From positions 372,001 through 436,000 of the forward strand of contig NC_035927.1 of NCBI RefSeq assembly GCF_000348985.1: a stretch of DNA of 64,000 nt, given 5' to 3'. Numbering within the stretch: the stretch's first letter is position 1; the number at the start of each line of letters is the position of its first letter. The DNA is from Huiozyma naganishii CBS 8797 (taxonomy: Eukaryota > Ascomycota > Saccharomycetes > Saccharomycetales > Saccharomycetaceae). This document shows positions 46,793 to 57,283 of this stretch, piece after piece. The notes under the pieces are model-generated. The model did no database searches. It had not been told where the DNA came from and was given only the letters and a program-made list of their open reading frames with translations. Made by a program: the position numbers and the translations under genes.

Positions 46793-49700
46793 ATGAACAA
46801 CTGGCAGCATCTTTTCAACAATACAGTGGATTTAAGTGAACATTTACGGAAACCGTATTTTAGGTTCGATACAAGAGATAAGAATATATCCAAAGTTGTA
46901 TTTGATACCAATGCAAACCTGTTGTGGGCAGGTGACACTTTTGGCTGCGTTTCCTCATATGATCCAAACTTACAGCTGTACACACGAAATAAGGGTCACA
47001 TCGGCGGTTCTCCTATCAATGATATACTCACACTAAAGGAAGGTGTCCTCTCATTAAGCGAAGACGCCCTACATATGTCTGACCGGGCTGGTGTCACGTC
47101 TCTATATCTAACGAGTATGGATGCTGCAGGGCTTAGCGGGCTACAGGCAATGACCTCGGTGTCTATCGATTCCCAACACCTGATATACTGCGGTGGGAAC
47201 AATACTGCAGCAGGGCTATCTTGCTTTGATTTGAACAAAAGGCAGATATCAAATGTTATGCCATATAATCATGAGGTGAGATTTTTGAAAAGCAATAACA
47301 AGGTTATAGCTATTGGGAAAGGAGATGGGACTGTGGACCTTTTGGATCCAAGATCAAATCAGATTGTCAACACTTTCAATTGCCACTCCGACTCTATCTC
47401 ATCATTAGATATACGAGAAAATACCTTGGTCACGGCTGGGAAATCAAAAAGGTTTTACAACACTTTTGCAGACCCATTTGTTAACGTATTTGATTTGAGG
47501 AGTATGAAACAGCTCTCGCCAGTTTCTTTCTCGAAGGGAACTACAATCGGGACTGGAGGTGCTGACATTGTCCAGTTACATCCTGTATTACCCACTGTCA
47601 TGGTGGTTGCCAGTGCCAATGGCTCGTTTGACTTCATTGATTTGTCAAACACCGCCCTACGAACGCATTATGTACATCCTAGTACTGACGTGAAAGACCT
47701 GATTATATCGCCAAGTGGTGACCACCTAGCGATCATGGAGGCAAATAACATGGTCAGTACCTGGACGCGCTCCCAAACGGGTGGAAATTTCACAAACACA
47801 CCGGAAGTACTAAAATATCCGGACTTTGTAGACGACGGGATTAGGCAGCAGATACCTATCGATAATCAAGATTACCCTCTGAGCAGTGTTGGACTACCGT
47901 ATTATCACGAAAAGCTTCTCTCTGCGTGGCCTTACGTCCTTTTTAAGAGTGAAGGGACGCTTCCCAGTCACATCGACGACAATATCCCTCTCTCAAGTGT
48001 CCAAACGGGTATCGCAAATGCTAATAGCAATAAGCAACTTTTTTTAAATTCTGGGATCAGTCTCAAAAACAAAAAGTTCCCCTTCCATCTCTATGACTTC
48101 AACAAATATGGTGATTTTAACGTGCCGCCGAAATATGTTTCTTTGAAGGAGATAAGGAAAAAATTGAATGCACCAGGGAGTAACAATGCGGCCGGCATGC
48201 TAATCTTTAAGTCTCATAAAAGTAGCGACGTCCCACCGGCGTATGGACAGTTGCCTTTTACTTGTGGTCGATATGGTTCTGATAACTTTGATTTTAAATC
48301 CTATAACAACACCAGATATTCAGGCTTAGACAATGATGTGGACAATCTCTATACCAACGCAGTTATACAAATGTATCGGTTTGTCCCTGAAGTGTTCAAT
48401 TTTGTTGTAGGTTGCCTGAAAAATGAGAACTTTGCCAGAGCTTCGACTCTGTCCGAGTTGGGATACCTTTATGACATGATGAATAGATCGAAGGGTCGAG
48501 TTTGCCGTTCAACGAACTTCCAGAGTACGCTCAATTCGATTCCCGAATTTAAAGCCGCAGGACTGGGCTGCAGTGGTTTTAATTACCCTGTAGAATGCTC
48601 TAATCAAACTACAGAAGTATCAGACGCGATATCCACTATGAGCACGGTGCAGAAATTTAACAAACTTCTTTTGGGGAGATTGCTCAAGGAGGAATTTGAA
48701 GGCATGGATCATAACACTACTTTGGAGCAGTGTTTTGGATTGACAGTCAACTCTGAAATCAGATCAAAGTGCAACCACTACCAAAAGGAGACAATGGTTG
48801 TTCCAAGTCTAACTGTATTATCGCCAATGCGCAATAGTCTCAAACAAATGAATAAGAAATTGAATAACCAAACCATTCTTCCCTACATCGAATCCTCCAT
48901 GAAGAGGACCAGATTAACTCAGAATACATGTGGAGTATGTGGTAAAGTAGATACTGCAGAACAGGAGCTGACAGTTAGGAACCTTCCACCTTTACTGTCT
49001 CTTGAGCTGTCGCTTACGGAGAGCGAATGGTATGTCGCGCGTTCTGTTAGGAATTGGCTATCTCCAGAGTTTTACGGTACAGTATACAGAGACAAGATCG
49101 CGATACGTCCCGGCACGGGTGATATCAAGAATCACGGAGAGATATTCAAATACGAATTGAACGGGTACGTGGCCCGCATAACGGATCCGCTAGATGGGTC
49201 GTCAAGACTTGTCACCTACGCGCGTATTTTTGACAATGAAACGAACACTCTACATTGGTACATGTTTAACAATTACCTTGTAGTAGAGATACCTGAGGAG
49301 GAGGCCTTGAACGTTTCGTATTGGTGGAAACGCGTCGAACTAATTGTCTACTGTGACGCAGAGGAGTCGCGCAAACCGTTCTTCTCTGTGGACACGTACC
49401 CGATCAAATACGATATTCTGTACCGGGATCATTTTGCCAATGCCATACGCGAAGGTTATATATGCGAGTACAAGCTTCTGTCTCGAGAAAATGAAACTCC
49501 ACACGAGGGTTCACTGGTGGCTATTGACGCGGAATTTGTGCTGTTGAACGATGAGGTAACCGAGATTGACCGTTTCGGCAACAAGACAATCATTAAACCC
49601 AAAAAATCGTCTCTAGCGAGGCTATCAGTCATAAGAGGGGACGATGGCCCTCAATTCGGCGTCCCGTTCATGGACGACTACATTTACAACGAATCCCCAG

Positions 49701-50137
49701 TCGAAGATTACTTGACTAAATACAGTGGTATTCTACCGGGTGACCTTGATTTAGAAAACAGTCCACGGCGTCTTGTGTCCCGCGAGGTCGCATACCGGAA
49801 GGTATGGTTACTGATGCAACTGGGCTGCATTTTCGTCGGCCACGGTCTGAGCAACGATTTCAAGTTGATCAACATCAACGTCCCAACAAACCAAATCCGG
49901 GACACAGCCGTCTACTTCTTGCAGGGGAAACGGTACCTGTCGCTCAGGTACCTTTCGTTCGCACTTCTGGGTCAATCCATCCAAGAGGCCAACCACGACT
50001 CGATCGAGGATGCGCATACGGCGCTGATTTTGTACAAGAAATACCTGGAATTGAAATCAAAGGGCACACTTGCGAAAGTAATTGAGAACCTATACGAGGA
50101 AGGGCGTGCGCTAAACTATAAAGTCCCCGGGAGCTAG
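46793..50137 (+). CDS. PAN2: PAN2, catalytic subunit of the Pan2-Pan3 poly(A) nuclease
   Basis: Deadenylase that trims poly(A) tails with Pan3. It has 1114 residues (S. cerevisiae 1115). An N-terminal WD40 propeller (~1-330) is followed by a linker that binds Pan3. Next is an inactive ubiquitin-hydrolase-like domain (~450-830, with a zinc-type CGVCGK). Last is a DEDDh exonuclease domain from about residue 900: AIDAEF (D and E ligands), GHGLSNDF (D), and the HDSIED motif giving the catalytic His and last Asp. Start ATG at 46793. VPS45, next in S. cerevisiae (YGL095C), is missing and CBC2 follows instead. Confidence 0.96.
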   Translation: MNNWQHLFNNTVDLSEHLRKPYFRFDTRDKNISKVVFDTNANLLWAGDTFGCVSSYDPNLQLYTRNKGHIGGSPINDILTLKEGVLSLSEDALHMSDRAGVTSLYLTSMDAAGLSGLQAMTSVSIDSQHLIYCGGNNTAAGLSCFDLNKRQISNVMPYNHEVRFLKSNNKVIAIGKGDGTVDLLDPRSNQIVNTFNCHSDSISSLDIRENTLVTAGKSKRFYNTFADPFVNVFDLRSMKQLSPVSFSKGTTIGTGGADIVQLHPVLPTVMVVASANGSFDFIDLSNTALRTHYVHPSTDVKDLIISPSGDHLAIMEANNMVSTWTRSQTGGNFTNTPEVLKYPDFVDDGIRQQIPIDNQDYPLSSVGLPYYHEKLLSAWPYVLFKSEGTLPSHIDDNIPLSSVQTGIANANSNKQLFLNSGISLKNKKFPFHLYDFNKYGDFNVPPKYVSLKEIRKKLNAPGSNNAAGMLIFKSHKSSDVPPAYGQLPFTCGRYGSDNFDFKSYNNTRYSGLDNDVDNLYTNAVIQMYRFVPEVFNFVVGCLKNENFARASTLSELGYLYDMMNRSKGRVCRSTNFQSTLNSIPEFKAAGLGCSGFNYPVECSNQTTEVSDAISTMSTVQKFNKLLLGRLLKEEFEGMDHNTTLEQCFGLTVNSEIRSKCNHYQKETMVVPSLTVLSPMRNSLKQMNKKLNNQTILPYIESSMKRTRLTQNTCGVCGKVDTAEQELTVRNLPPLLSLELSLTESEWYVARSVRNWLSPEFYGTVYRDKIAIRPGTGDIKNHGEIFKYELNGYVARITDPLDGSSRLVTYARIFDNETNTLHWYMFNNYLVVEIPEEEALNVSYWWKRVELIVYCDAEESRKPFFSVDTYPIKYDILYRDHFANAIREGYICEYKLLSRENETPHEGSLVAIDAEFVLLNDEVTEIDRFGNKTIIKPKKSSLARLSVIRGDDGPQFGVPFMDDYIYNESPVEDYLTKYSGILPGDLDLENSPRRLVSREVAYRKVWLLMQLGCIFVGHGLSNDFKLININVPTNQIRDTAVYFLQGKRYLSLRYLSFALLGQSIQEANHDSIEDAHTALILYKKYLELKSKGTLAKVIENLYEEGRALNYKVPGS

Positions 50138-50341
50138 TAACCCACTGCAATAACGACAATATATACATACAAGTAACATCCCGCTACATACCAAAAAATA
50201 AGAATAAGAACAAAAAAAACTTCAAAAAATTAGAGACATTTCTTGTGTACTGTGTGAAAGTACATTGGCGAGGGTTGTTGTCTGGTTCTCGGTGAAAGGG
50301 TGCCACACGTACACATATAGATATACAAGGATACCGGTGTG

Positions 50342-50980
50342 ATGTCACTTGGAGAGTTTGACGAATTGAAATGGGACCATTCGGTGAAGAGGCTGGACAC
50401 GCCGTCGCACTATTTACTGCGGAAGGCCCGGAAGAATCCCGATGGGCTTGAGGAGTTGCGTCGGTCGACGAAGTCTGCGACCATCTATGTTGGTAATTTG
50501 TCCTTTTATACCTCTGAGGAGCAACTATACGAGCTGTTCAGTAAATGTGGCACGATCAAGAGAATCATTATGGGGCTAGATAGGTTCAAGTTCACGCCCT
50601 GTGGATTTTCGTTCATCATCTACAGCACGCCACAGGAGGCGTTAAACGCGTTGAAGTACTTGTCTGGGACGAAGCTGGACGACAAGATTATCACGATTGA
50701 TTTGGACCCCGGGTTTGAAGACGGCAGACAGTTTGGCCGTGGAAAGAGTGGTGGTCAAGTCTCTGATGAGTTGAGGTTTGAGTTTGACGCGTCTCGTGGT
50801 GGGTTCAATGTGCCACTTGAGGAGAGGATAGGTGCTCCCGGGATGTTCCCGCCCAGTTCTGGACGCCGTCATAACCAGCGGAACAATTTCCGTGGGGGTC
50901 GCAGGAGAGTGATTGCGCAGCCACGGTTCAACGCACAGTACCACGGCGAGGACGAGGAGGACAACTACGTTCCTGAGTGA
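50342..50980 (+). CDS. CBC2: CBC2, small subunit of the nuclear cap-binding complex (CBP20)
   Basis: Binds the m7G cap of nascent transcripts with the large subunit Sto1/Cbc1. It has 212 residues (S. cerevisiae 208). The cap-stacking N-terminal region includes [20 protein letters not shown]. The RRM covers about 45-125, with RNP2 IYVGNLSF and RNP1 GFSFIIY. The C-terminal tail is Gly/Arg-rich (NNFRGGRRR), ending in an acidic stretch. The ATG at 50342 is preceded by an in-frame GTG only. In S. cerevisiae the gene is YPL178W, beside CUP9 on the WGD sister track, and here it is also beside the CUP9/TOS8 homeobox gene. Confidence 0.95.
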   Translation: MSLGEFDELKWDHSVKRLDTPSHYLLRKARKNPDGLEELRRSTKSATIYVGNLSFYTSEEQLYELFSKCGTIKRIIMGLDRFKFTPCGFSFIIYSTPQEALNALKYLSGTKLDDKIITIDLDPGFEDGRQFGRGKSGGQVSDELRFEFDASRGGFNVPLEERIGAPGMFPPSSGRRHNQRNNFRGGRRRVIAQPRFNAQYHGEDEEDNYVPE

Positions 50981-51242
50981 GAGGGAGGTGATGAGCAGTG
51001 GTTAACTGCGGGTTTCTTTTCCAGCAACCTGTAATATAGTAGCTCAAAAACGAAGAGTTGTTAGGAGAATATATAATAAGTACACGATAGCTGATACAGC
51101 TGAAACAATTTTGATGTAATATCCTTTTACATTGATACGAAACCGACACACCCCCACCCACACGAAAACACCAAGATATGACGACTGAGCAAGCAGCACA
51201 TACATATTAGCGTTCCGTTCTTTTCTTTAGACTGCTGTTTTC

Positions 51243-52157
51243 TCAATTTCTCGGAGAGGAGCTATTCCTTCTAATAACGTTTGATTGAGTTCCATTCGAC
51301 ATTGACTGCGGGTGGTCGACAAACACTTTCCTCCTCCTTACGTTTATGAACCAATTTGAGAGTTGTATCTTAGTCAACCCAGTCTGTCTCAGTAGCTCTA
51401 GTTTCTCATGTGGTGTTGGGTACGGGTCATGTAAGTGGTTCAGCAGCCAGTTATTCAACATCTGCACTGTTTCTCTTGGCAGATTCGACCTCTTGCTCGA
51501 AGATTTCTTGATCCTCTGCGACCGAGGAGAGTAACTCGTGGATCTGTTATCCCCACTACTGCTGTTCCCACTGTTTGTGCTTGCCAAATCATCCGATCTG
51601 GCAAAACTTGGCGGTCCACTTAAACTGTGCACCATCCCTGAGGAGGGTCTAGAAACGGGCGTGTTGTTATTTATGACCACGTTTGCCGTGTACCGCTGGG
51701 TGTGCGTCCCACTACCCCCGAACTGTTGTGACTGGGAACGAGGGTGCAAGTAGGGACTACTGCTGCTGCTGTTATTAGTGGTATTATTAGAGGTAGCAGT
51801 GGTCGAAGTACTGTTTTGGACGGTGTTCCACGTGGGGATATGTGGATGCATGTGCATTGGGTGCGATGTGAGCGTAGGGCTCATGTGTGTATAGCTCATG
51901 TTGGGGCTAATGGACCCCGCCGATGAGGTAGACATGGACTGTATACTTTTAATATTATTGGCACTATTCCTCTGCCCATTTATTCTAAATCTGTGAGTAG
52001 AACCTGCGTCTTTTTGTTGTTGTTGTTGTTGTAAAGGCAGAAGATGTGGTAGTTGTACCTGTGGGAGGGATTGTTTTTGAAAGTTATGGTCTTCATTTAT
52101 TATATTGAAAATGCTTTTAATGGAAGGCAATTCTATCTTTTGGTTAGGCAAGCTCAT
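51243..52157 (-). CDS. TOS8/CUP9: TALE homeodomain regulator, TOS8/CUP9 type
   Basis: A homeodomain protein of the TALE class. Cup9 represses the PTR2 peptide transporter; Tos8 is its WGD copy. It has 304 residues from the ATG at 52157 (CUP9 306, TOS8 276). The N-terminus MSLPNQKIELPSIKSIFNII is shared with the family. The middle is a long Ser/Asn/Thr/Gln-rich stretch. The homeodomain near the C-terminus has the three-residue PYP insert of TALE proteins (HDPYPTPHEK) and the recognition helix LSNWFINVRRRKVF. The frame is open about 97 codons further upstream through a low-complexity TG/TA stretch, which I reject as coding. Chromosomal context with SRM1 and USE1 fits TOS8; the CBC2 neighbour fits CUP9. 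Confidence 0.9.
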   Translation of the reverse strand: MSLPNQKIELPSIKSIFNIINEDHNFQKQSLPQVQLPHLLPLQQQQQQKDAGSTHRFRINGQRNSANNIKSIQSMSTSSAGSISPNMSYTHMSPTLTSHPMHMHPHIPTWNTVQNSTSTTATSNNTTNNSSSSSPYLHPRSQSQQFGGSGTHTQRYTANVVINNNTPVSRPSSGMVHSLSGPPSFARSDDLASTNSGNSSSGDNRSTSYSPRSQRIKKSSSKRSNLPRETVQMLNNWLLNHLHDPYPTPHEKLELLRQTGLTKIQLSNWFINVRRRKVFVDHPQSMSNGTQSNVIRRNSSSPRN

Positions 52158-52269
52158 AATGAAATGTGTCAACACTGGTGAACGCACGGCAAAATAAGAA
52201 AACGAAATAACCAACATTCCAAACAGACAGACAGTAGGAAAGCTACCAAACCAAAAGACTTCTTTACAA

Positions 52270-52270
<1 letters not shown>

Positions 52271-52304
<34 letters not shown>
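52271..52304. repeat. (TA)n(TG)n microsatellite before the homeobox gene
   Basis: About seven TA units run directly into about ten TG units, 115-150 bp upstream of the homeobox ATG. On the minus strand the TA part could serve as its TATA box. Confidence 0.85.
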
Positions 52305-52500
52305 CAACTGTGTGTCACAATTTCGGAAATATAGGAGGTATACAAAGAGAATGAAATAAGCGAAACAACCTTTCGTCAATTGCAGATGCAGTGGAATAAG
52401 AAAACAAAAAAGACAACGACGATGACAAACATGTAATATCCGTTCCAAATTTCTTCCAATTTGGGGCTTCTAAGAACCGGAAGAGCAACAGTACGAGAAA

Positions 52501-53757
52501 ATGGAAGGGTATTTTTCTTCCACAAAGGAAGAAACACATGATCTACAGCGCTTTTACCGAATACAGCGCGGCATGAATCTGAGCGGGCGGGAGAGGAGAA
52601 GAGAAAGGGCCGCACAAGCACAGCAGCACGCGTGGGACGGCTCGAGGCCAGCCAAAATTACTAACAATACCAGCCGGTGGGATGGGACAAAGAAACGGCT
52701 ATTACGTCAAACGGGCGGGCAGAGAAAGTCCCGTGGGGGGGGGGGTGGGCGCGAAAAAGAAATGCGTCGACAGCAATGGGTTGACAGTGATGCTCCGAAA
52801 AACCGGATTTCGCGACTCGTAAATAACAGGAGACCACGAAACAAAAAAAAGGAAGGGAAGAAAGAAAAAAAGGGTGATGCGTTTGCTGCTGCGGCGGTTT
52901 CTCTGGACGGAGGTGGGCGGTGTGTCAAACAGAAACAGCGGGAAACGGAGACGGAAGCGGCATTTTCAGTCGTTTTTTCTGTTCTCTTTCTCTCCTTTTT
53001 TTCTTTTTTTGACAGCTGTCCAATGGCAAGCCCAAAAATACAAAAAAAGGGGGGGCTGCGTGCGGCCCTGTCTGGGCCAACGCAGCCAATCAGCAACACG
53101 CGGCAAGAGGTTCCCGTTTCCGTAGCTGCCAAAAGGGGGAAAGAGGGAAGACGCGCCCGCAGGCGGCAAGAGCTACACGTAAGCGACTCCCCAGACAATG
53201 ACTGCCGCGTACGTCGCGGTGATGTCACGCCCGTTTGCGGTAAATATAAAACAACAAGCACACAATGGCTGAGCACAGGATTATGTCAGTCACGTCCTAT
53301 GTTTTGTTTTTTGTTGAGACTGTCTTCTGTCCTTCCGTCCGTCGCTGTCTCTCTCTCGCTCTGTGCCCGTTCCTCCGAGACCGGAAGCAGCCCAGGGGTA
53401 AACAAAGAGACGCTGTCTAAGGAAAGGTGGGGTGGAGCGTGGAAGGGCGTCCCTCTCTCTCATCCCACGTCTTCTTCTCGCAGCTGTCAATATTGGGTAA
53501 TTCCCGCTTTTCCCATCTTTTGGTCCTTTGTTGCTGTCAATGGGCTGTATACTATAACTTACTTAATTGTGCGTGCGTGCATAATAATTCTCGGGGGGAG
53601 AAGAAGAGAGTGGCAGCGCAGACGAAGGTACGGGTTTTGTGCGCACAACATAATCACCGAATTCTCGTTTCTCTTTGTTCTTCCGAGTCATTTTCCGCTT
53701 GCTGCATCTGCACAATACTCTCTCTCTCCAGGGCAATTCTTCTCAATCTACAAGTAA
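52501..53757 (+). other. 418-codon ORF of doubtful coding status in the homeobox upstream region
   Basis: An ATG-started frame in the 1.6-kb gap between the homeobox gene and SRM1. The product has no recognisable domain and is dominated by Arg, Lys, Ser and Gly. The DNA holds promoter-like tracts: a G run at 52734-52745, purine runs at 52840-52872, and pyrimidine runs at 52975-53010. Another long frame overlaps on the minus strand (52707-53276). ACGCGT (52628-52633) and CGCGAAA (52750-52756) are Start-type MCB/SCB elements that would fit the homeobox promoter. I lean to a long promoter rather than a gene. Confidence 0.3.
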
Positions 53758-53802
53758 CAGTACCCACCCACCCCACGCTTGCGTCTCCTTTTTTCTCCAT
53801 TT

Positions 53803-55227
53803 CTATGCCGATCTCTTGGCAATACCGCCAGCGACAGAGAACTGCCCACCACAGCCAACAAAGACAATCTCCACGTCCCGTGTTGCGGTATTTTCTATAG
53901 CTGTGGGTACCTCCACGTCGTCATCCTCGTTGGGACCGAGACCAACAGCGTACGTCTCAGCAAACCCCCAGGAGTACATCTTCCCGTCTCTCGATACGGC
54001 CACAGAGTGGTGCGATCCAGCCGTGGCGGTCTTGTACTTGATGTCACTGGGTAATTGTGTAGGGACAGGGAGCGCACGGATACGTCCGTGTTCGTCAGTG
54101 TACCGGTTTGGCTCGGGAGCGGTCTCTTTACTAATCCCAACTTCACACATGTCCAATCTCCCGCATGTGTACATACTCCCATCGTCCATCACAAATATGC
54201 TGTGGTGTTCACCACCGGTGACGCATTTGATTTTGCGATCGGGTGGGAGTGAGATCACTCTTGTAGGTTTCGTCACTAACCCACCGTCGCGGATCTCACG
54301 GGATACACCACACTGTCCAAACTGGTTCAACCCCCAGCTGACAAGCGTGCCGTCCGTCTTCAGTGCAAAACAGTGGTTCTCGCCAGTGGCCACGTATTTG
54401 ACGTGCTTCAACCCAATGGGCCGCGGGTCTAGAGTCCTCTCCTTGTACCGATCCATCACTTTACGACCCAGCTGGTACTGTTGTCCGTTCCCCCAAGTGA
54501 ACACAACGCCCGCCTCGTCCAAAAATATCACATGGTCTTTACCACCGGCCATCTGGACGATCTTGAATTTGGAAAAAATGGGTATCTCCCACGGTGTACT
54601 CTGGATCTTTATGTCCTCCTTGTAGAACCCAAGGATCCCCTCATTGGAACGGAATGTGCCCCACGCGTAAACGGCACCGTTCGTGAACAAGATACACGTC
54701 AAGTTATCAGTGGCCACCACTTGTGCAACTTTGTGCCCTTCGGCCAAAGGCTGGAACAAAGAACTGTCCAACTTCGTAGGTGTGGACTCCAACTCGTTCA
54801 AATCACCGTCGTCGTCGTCATCCGCGTCCGCATCGTCCATATCCTTCAACATTTCCTTCGCGCCAGAGGTGTCCCTCCCAAGGGCACACACATCGTTGCA
54901 CCCCCACGTCCAAACACCGCCCTTCGCATCAACAGCAACTGTATGCATCCCACCAACAGCAAACGATACAATCTCAGCGCCTTCCAAAAACGAATTCAAC
55001 CGTGGTCTCTTCACCTCTTTGTTCTTAGCAAGGGGGCCCAGACCCAACTCACACATCGACCCTGTGCCCCAGCAGAATATATCCAGCGGCTTCACAGACA
55101 CGTACAGATGCTTGTGATCGTCCACCGAGTTCACAATCGCACGGGCGTGCGTCTTAGACATCGGTCTCGCCGCTTTCTTCTCCACATGCCCATCGGCCGT
55201 CCCACCAGATCCTGTCCTCTTAGCCAT
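53803..55227 (-). CDS. SRM1: SRM1 (PRP20), RCC1-type nucleotide exchange factor for Gsp1/Ran
   Basis: Chromatin-bound exchange factor that loads GTP on Gsp1 and so sets the direction of nuclear transport. It has 474 residues (S. cerevisiae 482). A short basic N-terminus (KKAARPMSKTHAR) with nuclear-localisation character precedes seven RCC1 blades. Clear repeat phrases are IFCWGTGSMCELGLG, VWTWGCNDVCALGRD, VYAWGTFRSNEGILGF, VFTWGNGQQYQLGRK, LVSWGLNQFGQCGVS, MYTCGRLDMCEVG and MYSWGFAETYAVGLG. Start ATG at 55227. Order SRM1-USE1 matches YGL097W-YGL098W. Confidence 0.96.
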   Translation of the reverse strand: MAKRTGSGGTADGHVEKKAARPMSKTHARAIVNSVDDHKHLYVSVKPLDIFCWGTGSMCELGLGPLAKNKEVKRPRLNSFLEGAEIVSFAVGGMHTVAVDAKGGVWTWGCNDVCALGRDTSGAKEMLKDMDDADADDDDDGDLNELESTPTKLDSSLFQPLAEGHKVAQVVATDNLTCILFTNGAVYAWGTFRSNEGILGFYKEDIKIQSTPWEIPIFSKFKIVQMAGGKDHVIFLDEAGVVFTWGNGQQYQLGRKVMDRYKERTLDPRPIGLKHVKYVATGENHCFALKTDGTLVSWGLNQFGQCGVSREIRDGGLVTKPTRVISLPPDRKIKCVTGGEHHSIFVMDDGSMYTCGRLDMCEVGISKETAPEPNRYTDEHGRIRALPVPTQLPSDIKYKTATAGSHHSVAVSRDGKMYSWGFAETYAVGLGPNEDDDVEVPTAIENTATRDVEIVFVGCGGQFSVAGGIAKRSA

Positions 55228-55934
55228 TCCGAAAAGTCACGCAGTCGATGGTCCAATCGCAAAACGCGCTTACTTCGCTATGCTTCCTTCCTACGCCCCA
55301 GAATACCTTGATCTCGAGAGTAAGAAGAGGTTTAAAAAAAGTATCATACAAAAATTTTTCAATCGATCTCTCTCAGTTTTTTTCCCTTTTTCTACGTCCT
55401 CGAGGCACAGGGTCTCGATGGGACGCACTGGAGGTGGCTGGTTTGGGGACTGCATCTGAAGTGGACCGTTTATGCTATGCCAATAATCGTATTCGCCACC
55501 ATCTGTAGTGCTGTAGCGTATCTCGAAACAAAACTTGAAGGACGTGCATTACGACATTCTCAGCGTGGTACAGGGGGATCCCCCAGTGCCTCTCCTCGCT
55601 GACTATTCTCTTTCAGGTTGTGCCCAACTCATGCTAGTAACCATCCTTAAGTCATCTTCCCAAAATTGCCACATAGCGCCGTATCAATGACCACCATTGG
55701 TTTGTTCACGTACACCCTTCCCCTAATTGCATAGACACTCCGGTTGCAAGTTCTGAGCCATCACAACTGTGTTTGGTCGTCGTGTTATGCTGTCAAAGCA
55801 GCACCTGCGAGATGACGAAGGAATACCCGCTCTCGGAGGCCGTGTACCAGATCATCAAGCGATCAACCGAGTTTTCTTGCTGTTCCTTCTCGTTTCATTA
55901 CAATCCGTTAATTCGGCTACATATGAGATGTCAT
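55228..55934. other. SRM1 upstream / USE1 downstream region (0.7 kb)
   Basis: No gene supported. Frames of up to 86 codons are present without recognisable features. A 12-bp palindrome GGGGGATCCCCC lies near 55575-55586. Confidence 0.55.
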
Positions 55935-56702
55935 CTACAGTGCTGGGAACAGTTTGATGATCACGAAGGTTATGCCGAGACCTAGAATCATGAACACAGT
56001 AACCGATATATAGAACATCCAACTAAGCTTAGACTTGTCGTACTTGCTCAACTTCCCGCTTATATCCTGTATGCCCTTTGACGCGACTTGGATACCGATC
56101 TCTGCGGCCCCTAACACTCTCTGGTCCTCCTCCAAAGCTGTTTGGAAGGCAACAGCCCCTTGCTTTAACGACCCAACAAGTTTGGTCATATCCTGGATCA
56201 GGTTGTCTTGCACGTTTTCGTTGACTTCAAGTTGTTGATCAAAGGTTTCCTCTGCCACTGCATCGCTACCGCTGCTGCGTCTCCTCGCAAGTAACCGGCG
56301 TCTCATCTGATGTATCTCGTCGTCATCGCCCTCGACGGGTTCCTCTATGCCCTCCACACTGGCAGGATCACGGGCACCAACAGCCTCATCCGGCACCTTA
56401 TCAAAATCGACGCTGTACGTGCGCACTTTCTGCGACTGTTGATACTTTTCGTACTGTTCTTGCATATCTTTGAGCAACTGGTGTGCCTTGCAACTAGACT
56501 TAAACTCCATCTCTGGGAAAGTCTCCTGGTACTCGCGCAACGCGGCACGATCGTCCTCTTGTACCACCCGTCCCACCGTATCGTGCCTCAACTGCGTCAA
56601 ATTGGACTTAAACTTGCTGTTCAGCACAAACGCAAGCAAATCGTTGTCACATGTCTCCACCTCCTGCCATTGCTGGACCGCACTCGATTGAACAGACGCC
56701 AT
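55935..56702 (-). CDS. USE1: USE1, ER SNARE of Golgi-to-ER retrograde traffic
   Basis: Essential Qc-type SNARE that works with Ufe1, Sec20 and Sec22. It has 255 residues (S. cerevisiae 245). The SNARE motif lies at about 165-225 (NENVQDNLIQDMTKLVGSLK through LGAAEIGIQVASKGIQDISGKL). The C-terminal anchor is LSWMFYISVTVFMILGLGITFVIIKLF (given here in two overlapping parts: LSWMFYISVTVFMIL and GLGITFVIIKLF). Start ATG at 56702. Divergent from ISW1. LSG1 (YGL099W), which follows in S. cerevisiae, is absent. Confidence 0.94.
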   Translation of the reverse strand: MASVQSSAVQQWQEVETCDNDLLAFVLNSKFKSNLTQLRHDTVGRVVQEDDRAALREYQETFPEMEFKSSCKAHQLLKDMQEQYEKYQQSQKVRTYSVDFDKVPDEAVGARDPASVEGIEEPVEGDDDEIHQMRRRLLARRRSSGSDAVAEETFDQQLEVNENVQDNLIQDMTKLVGSLKQGAVAFQTALEEDQRVLGAAEIGIQVASKGIQDISGKLSKYDKSKLSWMFYISVTVFMILGLGITFVIIKLFPAL

Positions 56703-57283
56703 ACCTGCCTGCCTCCCCTCTTCCCCTTTGCTACCACTTGTACCGGCGCTGTCATCGTTTCGCAGTAAGGAAAATTTTTCACTTTAAAGAAACAGCAAAG
56801 AGGCTAGCCATCGCGAGAATGAGTGTGTCTGTGTAGACCCTTCGGATCTTATGAATAGCATCAGCTTTGGGCGGGGAATGTGCGTGTTGAATACTACAAT
56901 CATGCCGAGTTTCTTGTAAACTACTCGTTGTTATATATGTATTTGAGTGAGAGGAACGCCTTTTTTGTAGTAATTATTATGGCGACGCAAATACACGACG
57001 TATAGATCAGGGATAATACCACACCCTCCAATGCAAACCCCGGCCTACCAGACCCTCTGTGTAAATTTGTAGAATCTGTCTTGAATTCTTGGACGTGGCT
57101 GGGACACCGTTCCCACACGCAACACCACCCGCCACAGACGCGTCGGACCCTCTTTGGTGGTCGAAATAAAATCCTGATATCACGGAAGTAAAGTGACCTG
57201 TTCAATCCAGAGGACAAGATCAAACGTTCTCTCAGTAGCTACACGCACGCACAGCACAGCACACATACAATCAAGTGGAACGG
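56703..57283. other. Divergent USE1-ISW1 upstream region
   Basis: 581 bp without a supported gene. S. cerevisiae Isw1 has roughly 70 residues N-terminal to the point where this ORF begins; no matching coding sequence is visible here in the ISW1 frame. Confidence 0.5.

Noticed and set aside
52158..52448. 97-codon N-terminal extension of the homeobox ORF
   Set aside because: It translates a TA/TG microsatellite (HTHTHTHIYIYI), and the family N-terminus begins at the ATG at 52157.
53675..54625. 316-codon plus-strand ORF opposite SRM1
   Set aside because: Antisense to a clear RCC1 protein; no domain of its own.
55575..55586. GGGGGATCCCCC palindrome
   Set aside because: Short and isolated; no matching site type.
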